Part shown: positions 25,561 through 36,640 of the stretch, piece by piece
Layout of the letters: the number at the start of each line of letters is the position of its first letter
Numbering within the stretch: position 1 is the first letter of the stretch
Assembly: GCA_949317995.1 (NCBI GenBank)
Contig: OX439044.1
Location: forward strand, 50,672,166 to 50,736,165
Direction of reading: 5' to 3'
Length of the DNA: 64,000 nt
Source: Acholoe squamosa
Lineage: Eukaryota > Annelida > Polychaeta > Phyllodocida > Polynoidae
The notes under the pieces: model-generated
The model's input: only the letters and a program-made list of their open reading frames with translations
Told to the model about the DNA's origin: nothing
Databases searched by the model: none
Position numbers and translations under genes: made by a program

Positions 25561-26088
25561 TTAAATTTGGTACTGGATGGAAGTGTTGTATGGTACTACT
25601 GGCAATGGATCCACCAACACTAGTATTACGGTCGTTGGTCTGATAAAAGTGACACTATCACAAATGATGCCCCATAACAGTACCCCCAAAATGGTACTGG
25701 ATGATGGCCGATCATAGCACCACCTTCAATCGCACCTCCAATCGATACTTTCATTTGTAACCTGATGATAATTTCACTTTTGGAATGACCATAGCAACCG
25801 CCTCCCATCTAAATGCACCTATGCACATCTTACATAGCATAGGCCTCTAGGCCATTGGCGTTAGGTGGTAGAGCATTGTTCTATGCAGCTAAATGGTGGA
25901 TGTTCAGTACCCTGTCAGAACCACAGCGCTCAAAGATTATCAGAGAGTAGTATATTTGCCACCTACTTCTTCCTGCAGCGCATGATATCCTCTATGTGTG
26001 TTTTTCAATTCAAGCCGCATACCCACAACACAATGTATTGGTGCCAACAGTAATCTACCGCCTGCTCATTTTCAGATCTGTTGTCACT

Positions 26089-27606
26089 ATGCTGTTTGAA
26101 ATTTTCCTCACCCTGGTTATTGGCTGTTTATTCCTGCTTGCCAAACTACTCCGCAAACCTCCAAGGTTATGGAAAGAGGATGACATGGGTGTATACGGAC
26201 CTGGTTCTAGGAAATTAGGATCACTAGAGTCAATGATGGGTCATGTTGGGGAGGACGGACTGTTTATACTCTCCAATGTCATCATCATCCGCTCCAAATG
26301 TCAACTTACCCAAGCCATCATTCAGAAATCCCTGATGGCATTGTCTCAGAGACATCCACTGCTACGAATGAGACTTGGCAAGGAAAATGGACGATTTACC
26401 TACATGAAGGAGATTGAAGACTTTGAGGTGGACTTGGAGGAATGCAACACCCAGGACTGGCAGAAGATAATGGAAGATCAAATCCCAAAACTATTCAATG
26501 CAGAAAAGGGACCTTTATGGAGAGTGAAATTCCTCCCTGAGACCTCATATAATGATGGAGAACAGGATGGTTATCCCTACCAGGCTGCTTGTGTCTTTGC
26601 CTTTCACCATGTCATCACTGATGGACCATCTTACAGCCGCCTCTTTGGTGAATTCCTGACCAGACTACATGAAATTCTTGAGGGCAATGCACCAAGTGTT
26701 GAACCAAAATCCCTCCTGCCGCCATTAGATGCATACATTGACTCTGCTGATCATATTTATAAACCGATGTTCAATTTTCTTTTAAATAGCTTTGGTTTGA
26801 TCACATCAGTTCCAGCATTTCTTAAGTTTATGGCAAAGAGCTTTGGAAAATCTCCATTATTTGTAACTAATCTTGGTGTGGAGACTGACAGAAATCCAAA
26901 AGCTTTGAAGAAAACATGCATCATTCCAATGGAGCTGACCAAGGAGCAGACCTCTCAACTTCTGGCAGCATGTAAGAAACACAAAAGTACTGTGCATTGT
27001 GCAATTCAGACTGCCGCCTGTGTAGCCTACTGCACTTTGGCTAATGGAGGAAGGCTGACTCAGAACCACAAGATAAAATCAGGCCCAACATGCAATCTTA
27101 GGCCTTACCTTGGTGCAGTGGAACTCAGTGACTATCATGGGCCCTACTATGGAGTTACCATACTGGACACAGAAGTTGGGCCTGAAATGCCATTCTGGGA
27201 CATGGTTACTCAGGTTAATACAGATCTTGCAAATAAAATGAAATCATATGGACCAATTCTATTATTCGGTATCATGTCACATCTTGCTGAATCAACCACA
27301 TTCTGGAAAACTCTAAACCATACAAATCAAAATCTCCCAGGTGGAAGGAACCGTGACCTTGTCTTCACCAACCTTGGCCACTTGAAATTCTTGAACAGAG
27401 ATGAAACCAGCAAGGTCAAGCTGTCAGCACGCTTTGGGTGTTCAGCTGAGCAGAATGAAGGGGCAACATTTGCCAACAACTTAGCCACTTTCGATGGCAA
27501 GCTTTTCTGGACATTTGTTTACTACTCTCATGTCACCAGCAAGGAACAAGCACAGAAGTATGCAGACTTGACCATTGAAACTTTGATGAGGGAAATAAAA
27601 GAATAG
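26089..27606 (+). CDS. acyltransferase-like protein, HHxxxDG (condensation / alcohol acetyltransferase) superfamily, copy 1
   Basis: A single exon of 505 aa. The start is the ATG aligned with the paralog at 39971; an earlier in-frame ATG (25996) has no counterpart there and probably lies before an intron, because an acceptor-like CTCATTTTCAG ends about 13 bases before the chosen ATG. Residues 2-21 form a hydrophobic, probably membrane-anchoring helix. HHVITDG at 173-179 is the catalytic HHxxxDG motif of CoA-dependent acyltransferases and condensation domains. CNLRPYLG and a C-terminal LFWTFVYYSHVTSKEQA strand-helix fit the second half-domain of that fold. It probably transfers an acyl group from a thioester to an alcohol or amine; the substrate is unknown. 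An AATAAA signal lies at 27866-27871. Paralogs are at 34022 (decayed) and 39971. Confidence 0.88.
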   Translation: MLFEIFLTLVIGCLFLLAKLLRKPPRLWKEDDMGVYGPGSRKLGSLESMMGHVGEDGLFILSNVIIIRSKCQLTQAIIQKSLMALSQRHPLLRMRLGKENGRFTYMKEIEDFEVDLEECNTQDWQKIMEDQIPKLFNAEKGPLWRVKFLPETSYNDGEQDGYPYQAACVFAFHHVITDGPSYSRLFGEFLTRLHEILEGNAPSVEPKSLLPPLDAYIDSADHIYKPMFNFLLNSFGLITSVPAFLKFMAKSFGKSPLFVTNLGVETDRNPKALKKTCIIPMELTKEQTSQLLAACKKHKSTVHCAIQTAACVAYCTLANGGRLTQNHKIKSGPTCNLRPYLGAVELSDYHGPYYGVTILDTEVGPEMPFWDMVTQVNTDLANKMKSYGPILLFGIMSHLAESTTFWKTLNHTNQNLPGGRNRDLVFTNLGHLKFLNRDETSKVKLSARFGCSAEQNEGATFANNLATFDGKLFWTFVYYSHVTSKEQAQKYADLTIETLMREIKE

Positions 27607-30567
27607 ATAGTTTGTAGCGAATGATACTAGGCTTGGAAGGTTAGTTTCATGATACATTCTGATAATTACTGTTCATTGTTAAAGGCCAGAGTGTTAGACT
27701 TACTGTCAGGCTTTCAAATTACTTTCTTAAACAAGCAACATTTGATAGCTTGGTTGTGGTCATTTGCGGTTACATTGTAACAAAATGGGTACAATCAGGC
27801 TCAATCAAACACTGTTCTCATTGAGATCTCCATTGAGGCTAGCCCTCTCATATTTTAGAGGACTGAATAAACTTCCACATATATCAGCCAGCAACTTCTC
27901 ATCTTTAGCCACTTTTGCAATTAGCATTGTTACATAGTCTTTCATGCTTGTATCTCACAATACGTAGTGAGACTTAAATATCATGTCCTGTCTGGGGATC
28001 ACAATGTTTAATCATATCTTCCTGAGATAGGTGTACTTTGATTTGATTTCAGGGATTGTTTTTATAACAATAATGATCTATTGTTTTATTTTGACAAGAA
28101 TGGGACTAATAGTTATGCAAATGATAAAGGGATTGCATTCCCAAAGCGCATCCCCAGCAATACAAAATTCACGCTAAGATCAGCTGGAGGGGTGAAGGTG
28201 GTGTACCACTTTCTCTCACCCAGTCGCTAATTACAGGAACTTGTATTGGTAGAGATCCCACCACTCAGCTTAATAAATGGTTATAGTATAAATAATGCCA
28301 ATGTGATCTCTCCAAGTGTAGAAACTCAACACTCTGCTAGCAAATATTCTTGATGGACCTGTGAAGATGGTGATTCTATTAAATTCTTCTTCCTAATAAA
28401 CATGACATGTTTGTCAGACATGCACACTATACCTTAACAAGTTCACATTGATGACTGGGACCGTGCACTGTTTTTTTTCTACTTCCCGTTTGCCTACTTG
28501 AAGAGGCTACATTGAATCGAATGTGTATCCCCAATCAAATCAAGACTGAAGTGAATTTGAGTGAAGTTTTAAGTTTAAACGAGTTTACTGGCCAGCAAAA
28601 ATCGTAAGATTTAGGTGCTTTAATAAATATAAGCCACGATGAAATATTCACTATCATTATATTCACATATCATTCGCAATAATCCCGGTTAACATTAAAG
28701 GTATATAACACTATTCTGTTAATCCTAAACTACCAGCAGTTTTTCAAAATCTATTGGGATTATATTAGTTTTATGTATTATGAGATGGATAAAGCAATAA
28801 AAACCATGGTTAATTGTGCTAGTTTCAGATTTATTGACATCTAAAGATGTGGAATCATTAATTATTGCTTCTTATGGGAGAAACCCCCATTTTCCGATAT
28901 TTTCTTTAATATTGAAAAATTGACCAGTGATATCTTAATCAAACTTTTTATAGTTTGAGAAGACATCATCTGTAACATGACCAAGCAATAAAAACAGGTA
29001 GTCATTCAACAAACAAAAGAGTCATGAATAATTCAAAGAAAAATAATATATGAGTAAATGAAAAGTATTGTAATTCCTTACATTTCTCACTATAGGAAAG
29101 AAGCTGTCCGGAATTTGTTAACCAGACTTTGTAGGGATTAAGATCCAATCATTATGAACATTTTATGAGCAAGGAATTGAAAGGTTACTGGCAGAGTCTA
29201 GAAGCTACAGATTTATGAATTAAACTTATTTTTCCTCAACTACAGAAATCTATGAAGTTGGCCAGTAGTGAATTTTAGTGATATGGTAGGAAAAATGCAA
29301 AAGTCTATCATTCAACAGCTTGACAATGATGAGTTATGGCATAAAGAAAAGGGAAAAAAGGATATATCATAAGTTTAGGCAATTTTTGGCCACCAGGTGG
29401 CAATGGAACAGATGGTGGAATATACCTTTCAGTGTGTCAGACAAGCGGTTTCCGTGAACCAATCTTTTGCTTTATCTCATGTATCAATGTATTCCATAGC
29501 TATATCTCATATACTTCACATATAATATTTTAAGACTGGACTCAAAAGTGTACTTGGACTCCTTGCATTGAACGTTTGGTGGTAGTAGGCCGAAATACCT
29601 GCCTGCTCACAGGCAGGATCCAAGATGTATACAAGCCTATAGTGGCACAAACACATGGCTAGTCTGAACTAAGTACTCACTGTCAGTTCCTGGAAATTGT
29701 CCCTCCTATTCACAAACATGTAGTTTCCATGTACATCAGCTTATATCGACTGAAACATGAGATATATCCAATAAATCTGACATGTTTATCTTGAGCTTAG
29801 ATATCACTACCTCAATGGCCTCCATTGTCAACATGCTGGGGATGCCACCTGGTGTTAGCCTCCTTTTGAAACATAGGGCTAACCAACCAAGAATAGTGTA
29901 GTCTTTTTGGCACTAGGTGGCTACACCTGGCTTCAAGATGGCCGACAATGATTTGGAGTTAGGGAGGGAGATTTGAAAATCACCTGGATTATTAATTATT
30001 ACAAGTATTTCAAGTGTTTTGTGTATTGTGAATCTTTGGATATACATTGAGGGAAGTGTTGGTGGAAGCATTGGACCTGACAGTAAGTACTTCTGTGAGA
30101 ACTGGGCACTCAGCCAATCTGGCTGACCAAACAGACTACAACAGACACACTTGGTCTCTGAGGTTCCCTCAGAGCGTCTACGGAGTAGGTGGTGGGGTAT
30201 CTCATATAATACTGCCTCTGTATAGGGGGACTACGTCTATATACCTCAAGTTGCGGTCTGCCTACTTTTAGTTTACACTTATTATTACCTCACAGTACCC
30301 TTCTTGGTGCTACACTGGTTCTATATCAGCTGTTCTTGGGCTGTTCCACCGTGTTACTCTAATCAGGGTGTACTTATTTTGTTTTTCTTTTTCTTTTAAA
30401 TCTCTTTATTGCCAATAGGGTATGTTATCGGTACAAATTCAATGTTAACATCTTAGATAATGGTCTCGTACATTCCATTCATACAGTAGTTGCTGGTAAT
30501 CATTTTCAAGGTACATATGCTTAGTACATCATTTCACATAATTCGTACTTTGCTTTAGGAGATATAC

Positions 30568-30571
<4 letters not shown>
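27607..30571. other. 3' UTR of copy 1 and intergenic sequence
   Basis: Beyond the AATAAA at 27866 I see no supported gene. CCACCTGGTG/CACCAGGTGG phrases occur in opposite orientation near 29393 and 29847, too weak to call an element. Confidence 0.4.

Positions 30572-30648
<77 letters not shown>
30572..30648. repeat. (TA)n microsatellite
   Basis: A long, nearly pure TA run with one AAATA interruption. It could be the 3' tail of the minus-strand LINE that follows; this is not proven. Confidence 0.9.
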
Positions 30649-30650
<2 letters not shown>

Positions 30651-31149
30651 ATATCCAAACACACACAAGGAGGAAGCCTCATCAGGTCTTCCACCCTTAA
30701 GTCTTAGGATATATAGTTTCGGTTTTATAACCACTCATTTAGTACATTCAATTAGGAATAACTCCATATATACATAGTAGCAAATCATCATCTTGAGGCA
30801 GAAGCAGTCAGTCTGATATTCCGCTCTAAATTTATGGGATATCCAGCATCGATCAAAGGTATTAAGGAATACAGAGAAAACAGTGAAAATTTGTACTAGG
30901 TACTTATTAACTGTATATTTTTCATGTGGCAAAAGAAGGCTATGGACCTCATCCCCACTAGATTAGTGTTATGGGTTGATCCTTCTGGTCCTAGCTTATT
31001 TAAACATTTAATAAAGTAAGAAACTAGACACTAGAAAATAAAGAATATATTTGAATTTGACAGGGTATGAGGAGAGGATCTGATAATGTATGTAAAAATG
31101 TAAGGTACATTAATTTAGTACAGGTTGAGTGTAGGGTAGAAGGGATTTA

Positions 31150-31878
31150 AGATATTTTCTTGTGTCATTTTAAAATATTTCTAGGGTTTCAGCGTTTCTT
31201 CTACCACATGTTAAAGCATTCCATGTTATGGCACCATGAAACTCCACACTTCTGATATAAGAGAGACAGTTTGGAGTAATTGTTTTACATAAAGGGGCAT
31301 CATGTTGTCTGGTTTGTAATCTATTTACAATCATATAATCCAAGGATCTCGAGCGACTATACATATAGTTTATAGTGTGAGCAAATCTTCTATCTATTAA
31401 TTTATTACAACCAGTAATATTGTGTATGAAGTTTGTATTTGTAATATGAGGTACTTTCAGGCATATTTTTAAGCATCTATTTTGAGCATATTGTAGTGGA
31501 TCCAGATATTTTCCATAAGTTGTTGAAAAGCAGATGTCCGCATAATCCATATAAGGAAGTATAGTAGTTTTATAAATCTTCACTAACTTAACATCTAGAT
31601 ATCTCCTTAATAAACACAGTTTATATGTTTTAAACGCAATAGTCTTAATCTGGTTTTTTAAGTGGTATTTGTAAGAGAGATAAGGGTTAAGGGTCACACC
31701 GAGATATTTATAACTAGGGACGATTTGCAATATTTGATTATTCAACGTAATACTAAGGTTTTTAATTTTTGATTTGATGATGTAAATAACATAATTTTTG
31801 TTTTAGTGATGTTAATAGACAGTTTGTTCTGAATACACCAGGTATAGTAATATTTTAGGTCACCTTGTAATTCCATCT
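31150..31878 (-). mobile_element. non-LTR retrotransposon (LINE), C-terminal RT part, older element
   Basis: On the minus strand, a frame at 31745-31170 encodes YKYLGVTLNPYL, IYKTTILPYMDYAD and YAQNRCLKI, the typical thumb/connection region of jockey- or CR1-like LINE polymerases. Upstream, 31874-31770 continues as ELQGDL...WCIQNKLSINITKTK, but in a shifted frame. The polymerase core resumes at 33212-33531, beyond an inserted second LINE. It is broken by a frameshift and is not functional. Confidence 0.85.
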
Positions 31879-33206
31879 CCCTCCTCCTAGGAAGACTTAT
31901 GAATTTGCATTTATCTCTACAGTGTGTATCCTGGTTTAATTCTTATCTTAAGGACAGAAAGCAATATGCTACTGCCAATGGGCGTGTATCTGCTGAAGAG
32001 GCTGTAACGTGTGGCGTCCCGCAAGGGTCCGTGTTAGGTCCGTTATTATTTATAATATATATTGATAGTATAGTATCGGTTATAAAATCCTGCAAATTCT
32101 GTTTGTACGCCGATGATCTCGCTATCTATGTCAACGATACCGACCCCAATCATGTACTAAGGAAATTACAGTCTGATCTGGATAGTATCAGTAAATGGTG
32201 TAAATTGTTCAAGCTTACTATCAATAATGAAAAAACAAAGTTGTTATGGTGTGCAAGTGATTTACTTAATACCAGACACAATTTGAGTATAATGAGTGCT
32301 GAACTGGATGGTAAGCGCCTTGAAGTGGTTGATGAATTCAATTACCTTGGTGTTATCATTGATCGTGGTCTTAATTTTCGGAGAAACAACGAAAAAATAA
32401 TTTCTAGTTTCCGCCACAAGATGTACCAATTAAGACAGTTAAGGAAATTTGTCGATAATAAGCTGTGTCTGACCTTATACAAACAAATGGTTCTACCTGT
32501 GCTGGAACATGCAAGTTTTCTACATGAAAGTGGTCCAAAATCCAGTGTTGGCCGCTTACAACTTATGCAGAATCATTGCCTATGGTTATGTCTTCGAATC
32601 TTTAATACTCGGGATATATCTATATACGATCTCCATGTTAGAACTTACATGAAAATGCTAAAGGTTAGACGTGATAAGAACTTATTATCTATGATGTATG
32701 ATGTTTCTTGTGATCCAAACTGTGTCAAACTCCCTGCCAGGAACTTGCGCGGCAATGTTAAAAAACAGTTAAAGGTATCCAGATCTAGGTGTTTGACGTA
32801 TGATAAGTCACCACTGTACAGGGGATGTGTCCTTTGGGACAAATTGGATGCAAATACTCAGCAGATAGGCAGTAAGAAAGAATTCATGAACAAAATCTGA
32901 ATGTATTTGGTGTATAACCGTCACTTGATAGACTACGTAATTATTTTTGAAAGATGTAATATACATGCTGCCTGCAGATAATCGACTTGTGCAAATCATG
33001 GTGATACATACAGCCCCTAAGAGGCTTTAGTTATGTCTTTAGTAATATCGTAATGATCTACACCCAAAATGATGCCTGCCTGATGTAACTTTGTACAACC
33101 TGATTGAGCGCTACACTATTTCTTTCCTGTTGCCGTGTTTTGGCCGATCTGAAAAACGTACATGTATGATTTCTGCCAATAAACTTGTTAAAACTCAAAC
33201 TCAACT
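31879..33206 (+). mobile_element. 5'-truncated LINE inserted inside the older LINE
   Basis: A 333-codon frame (31899-32900) carries GVPQGSVLGPLLF, the catalytic YADD box (CLYADDLAIYV) and YLGVIIDRGLNF of non-LTR reverse transcriptases. The endonuclease and N-terminal RT are missing, as usual for 5' truncation. The 3' end is a short AACTC-type tail. CATCT flanks both sides (31874-31878, 33207-33211). Removing the element and one CATCT rejoins the minus-strand RT in frame (GCT AAG ATG GAA), which confirms insertion into the older LINE. Confidence 0.92.
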
Positions 33207-33211
33207 CATCT

Positions 33212-33531
33212 TAGCTTGCTTAAAACTGTTGTGTGATGAGTATATTACTGTATCATCAGCGTATAGTCTAATATTACAAGTTTTGGTACACTTAATTACA
33301 TCATTTACATATATTAAAAAAGTAAAGGACCCAAGATAGATCCTTGGGGTACACCACAAGTTACTTTTTCCAGATCAGAGCTTAATCCATTCGCATATAC
33401 TAATTGTTGCCTGTTGGAAAGATAGTTTTTAAACCAATGGTAGTTGTCAGAGTGGATTCCATAGTGGTGCAATTTAATTAGAAGGACAGAGTGGTCTACT
33501 GTATCAAAAGCCTTCCTGAGATTATTACATG
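33212..33531 (-). mobile_element. older LINE, RT palm region
   Basis: Minus-strand frame with [24 protein letters not shown] and [13 protein letters not shown], continuing (shifted) to LYADDTVIYSS at about 33235-33265. It is the upstream half of the element at 31150-31878. It is cut at its own 5' side by the foldback element at 33532-33792. YKAITQAI-like codons at about 33794-33850 suggest the LINE continues beyond it. Confidence 0.85.
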
Positions 33532-33792
33532 GAGGCCGTTTCACCGCATTTAATACAATAAACATAGACGTCCATATTTTAAATATGGTCGTCCGTGTAT
33601 CAGATTTATGTCAATATTTGAAAACCTACTGCCCCCTCCCCCCTCCGCATTTACAATATGAAGTATATTTCAAATGCGGAGGGGGGAGGGGGCAGTAGGT
33701 GTTCAAATATGGACAGAAATTTGAAACACGGATGTCCGAATTTCAAATACGGACTTCCGTATTTATTGTAATAAATGCGGTGAAACGGCCTC
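33532..33792. mobile_element. foldback MITE inserted in the LINE
   Basis: Arms GAGGCCGTTTCACCGCATTT and AAATGCGGTGAAACGGCCTC are perfect inverted repeats. The inner arms (CTACTGCCCCCTCCCCCCTC and its complement) make almost the whole 261 bp one hairpin. ATG flanks both sides (33529-33531, 33793-33795). Confidence 0.85.
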
Positions 33793-34021
33793 ATGGGTAT
33801 AGCTTGAGTAATGGCCTTATAGAGCAAACTGCACATTGAATAAAGGAGAACCATGTTCTACCATTGAAAGATATGTACAAGAAAAATTCAAATAAAGATA
33901 GATTGATACTTTCAAGATAAAATGTCAAGTCATCGAACATTACTTGCCTATTTAAGTAGTTTGGCCATCACCTGTCAAGTCAACAGTAAACCACTTCTTC
34001 CTCAATGTCAGATTTGTCACA

Positions 34022-35485
34022 ATGCTGTTTGAGATTTTCATCACCCTGCTTATTGGTTGGCTGTTCCTGCTTGCCAAACTCCTCCAGAGACCTCAACAGC
34101 TATGAAAAGAGGACGGCATGGGTGAATATGGTCCAGGTTCAAGGAAATTGGGATTTTTAGAGTCAGTAACAGGTCGTCTTGGAGAGGAAGGAGGCCTTAT
34201 TCTATCCAATGTCATCATCATCCACTCCAAATGTCAACTTACCTAAGACATTATTCGGAAGGCCCTGATGGCATTGTCTCAGAGACACCCATTGCTAAGA
34301 ATGAGACTTGGCAAAGAAAATGGACGATTTACCTATATGAAGGAGATTGAAGACTTTGAGGCGGACTTGGAAGAATGTGACACCAATGCAGAGAAGGGAC
34401 CTTTATGGAGAGTGAAATTCCTCCCTGAGACCTCATATAATGGTGGGCATGATGCTCTTTAGCCCTACCAATCTGCTTGTGTCTTTGCCTTTCACCATAT
34501 TATCACTGATGGACCATCCTACAGCCGCCTCTTTGGTGAATTCCTGAACAGACTGCATGAGATTCTTAAAGGTAATGAGCCAATTATTGAACTAAAATCC
34601 CTCCTGCCACCATTAGATGCATACATTGACTCTGCTGATATCTACAAACATAAGTTCAATTTCCTTGGTTTGGTGTCATCAGTTCCAGCCATAGTTAAAT
34701 TCATGGTAAAGAGCTCTGGGAAACCTGCATTATTTGTAACTAATCTTGGTGTGTAGACTGATAGAAATCCAAAAGCTTTGAAGAAGACCTGCATCATCCC
34801 AGTTGAACTGACCAAGGAACAGACCTCTCAACTCCTGGCAGCATGTAAGAAACACAAAACTACTGTGCAATTCAGACTCCTGCATTTGTAGCCTACTGCA
34901 CTATGGCGGTCGGTGGAAGGGGGACTCAGAACCACAAAATAAAATCAGGCCCATCATGCAATCTCTATCCTTACCTTGGTGCAGATGAACTCAGTGATTA
35001 CTATGGGCCTTACTTTGGATTTATCATGCTTGACACTAAAGTTGGACCTGAAATGTCATTCTGGCACAAGGTTACTCAGGTGAATATGGATCTTACAAAT
35101 AGAATAAACTCCCATGGACCAGTTCTATTATGCTGTATGACATCATATCTTGCTGAATCCACCACATTTTGGGGAACTGTAAAGCACACCAATGAAAGTC
35201 TTCCAGGTGGAAGAAATCGCGACCTCGTCTTCACCAACCTTGGCCACTTGAAATTCTTGAACAGAGATAAAGCAAAGATTAAGCAAAGTCAAGCTGTCAG
35301 CACGTTTTGGATGTTCAGCAGAACAGAATGAAGGGGAAAAATTTGCCCACAACTTGGCTACCTTCAATGGCAAGCTTTTCTGGACATTTGTCTACTACTC
35401 TCATGTCACCAGCAAGGAACAAGCACAGAAGTATGCAGACCTGACCATTAACACCTTGCTCAGAGAAAGAATAGAAAATTCTTAG
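34022..35485 (+). pseudogene. decayed HHxxxDG acyltransferase paralog, copy 2
   Basis: It aligns end to end with copies 1 and 3, from the MLFEIF start to the final ADLTINTLLRE. It is broken by in-frame stops at 34103 (TGA replacing Trp), 34244 (TAA), 34460 (TAG) and 34754 (TAG), a 45-base deletion of the QDWQKIMEDQIPKLF segment near 34384, a short deletion near 34868 that shifts frame, and an insertion near 35275. The catalytic motif survives as HHIITDG. The acceptor-like CTCAATGTCAG about ten bases before the ATG is conserved with both other copies. It is a duplicated, not processed, pseudogene, because the flanks are shared with copy 3. Confidence 0.92.
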
Positions 35486-36245
35486 TATAAAATACAGTAG
35501 ACTTGCAGGGTTTATTTAGAAAAACAATTATAAATATTGCTTGTTTTTTAAGTCTTCACATATGCATTGTTGGGAGCTATGAAACCTGATGTTTCTGCAC
35601 TTCTGTCCACCAGGATATATTATGGCATCATTTCCTATTCACAGAAGGATATATGTTAAATGAATTCACCCACTGTGCTACACCCGTGGATAATATCCAT
35701 GGTCCAGGTTGAAATACAGAGACAAAACAAACCCTGCCGAACAGGAGACTTTTGACAAATCATTTATGACTAATTCATCCTAGAAGATGACTATGTGGGC
35801 TCATTAAATCACACTGTGATCTGTACTTACTGGTACAAGACCTTTTTGGCCCAAAAACTAAGTCCTACTACCCTATGTTTTGCACAAAGTTCCCACATAT
35901 CATGGAAAGTCATGGAATAAAAGGTTGTCAGGGAAAGTTTTGGAATGTCATGTAATTCCAGGATATTGAGGAAGTCATGGTAAAATGTATATTTTCTACC
36001 AAAATTCTTTGGACATTTACCAACCTCCATCCCTAAACTAAAGAATTTTCCATAGCAGATTTGCTAACTCAGGTCCAAAAAAAAGAATACGACAGCATTT
36101 GGCAATGCAAGTGACTCGAAAGGGCACTTAATCTCTTCTTTTAGGCCCCTTCTGATACTAACCTCATGTTTTCTACGAGCATTATCACTGTCAATGGTTA
36201 AGCCTATGGAGAATGCATCCATTATCACTCGTATGTTTCATTGGC
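35486..36245. other. 3' flank of the pseudogene
   Basis: No gene. A phrase, TCATGGAA(T)A...GTCATG, recurs around 35900-35960 and 37100-37125. Confidence 0.4.
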
Positions 36246-36570
36246 GAATAACTCCTCTCTTGGCAAGTTAAGCATTGCAAAAGAGCAGCAGGTCTTGAAT
36301 AATGATTCATATTAACCAAACAAACGCATGAGACAGTGTAATTCTCCTCCATTTTGTTATAATCCAGCAGTTTCGATGGCACTGTGAGTCGATCGTCTCG
36401 CTGTCTGCCATTTTGGATTTTGATTTTCTGTGCACATGCACGACCCCTCCTTGCCGGTGTAGCATTTTCGATGGAGAAATGATATATTCTATCGATTTAA
36501 CTTGAAATTAATGGCTTTTTAAATATAATCCATGCATCTTTGGCAATATCAATCAAATTGAATTGAATAT
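36246..36570. repeat. segmental duplicate, copy A (matches 41881-42610)
   Basis: TTGGCAAGTTAAGCATTGC, GCAGGTCTTGAATAA, CATATTAACCA, AGCAGTTTCGATGGCAC and GCCATTTTGGATTTTG occur in the same order as at 41891-42510. Part of it (AGTCGATCATCTTGC...GCCATTTTGGATTTTGG) repeats again at 36600-36640. It lies downstream of the pseudogene, as copy B lies downstream of the intact gene. Confidence 0.8.
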
Positions 36571-36640
36571 ATCCTATCTTTTTACTGTTATAGCCCCACA
36601 AGTCGATCATCTTGCTGTCCGCCATTTTGGATTTTGGTTC

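Noticed and set aside
25858-25930. tRNA-like stretch with a GGTGGTAGAGCA A-box-like phrase and a GTTCAGTACCC B-box-like phrase
   Set aside because: Acceptor and anticodon stems do not pair convincingly; at best a tRNA-derived SINE remnant.
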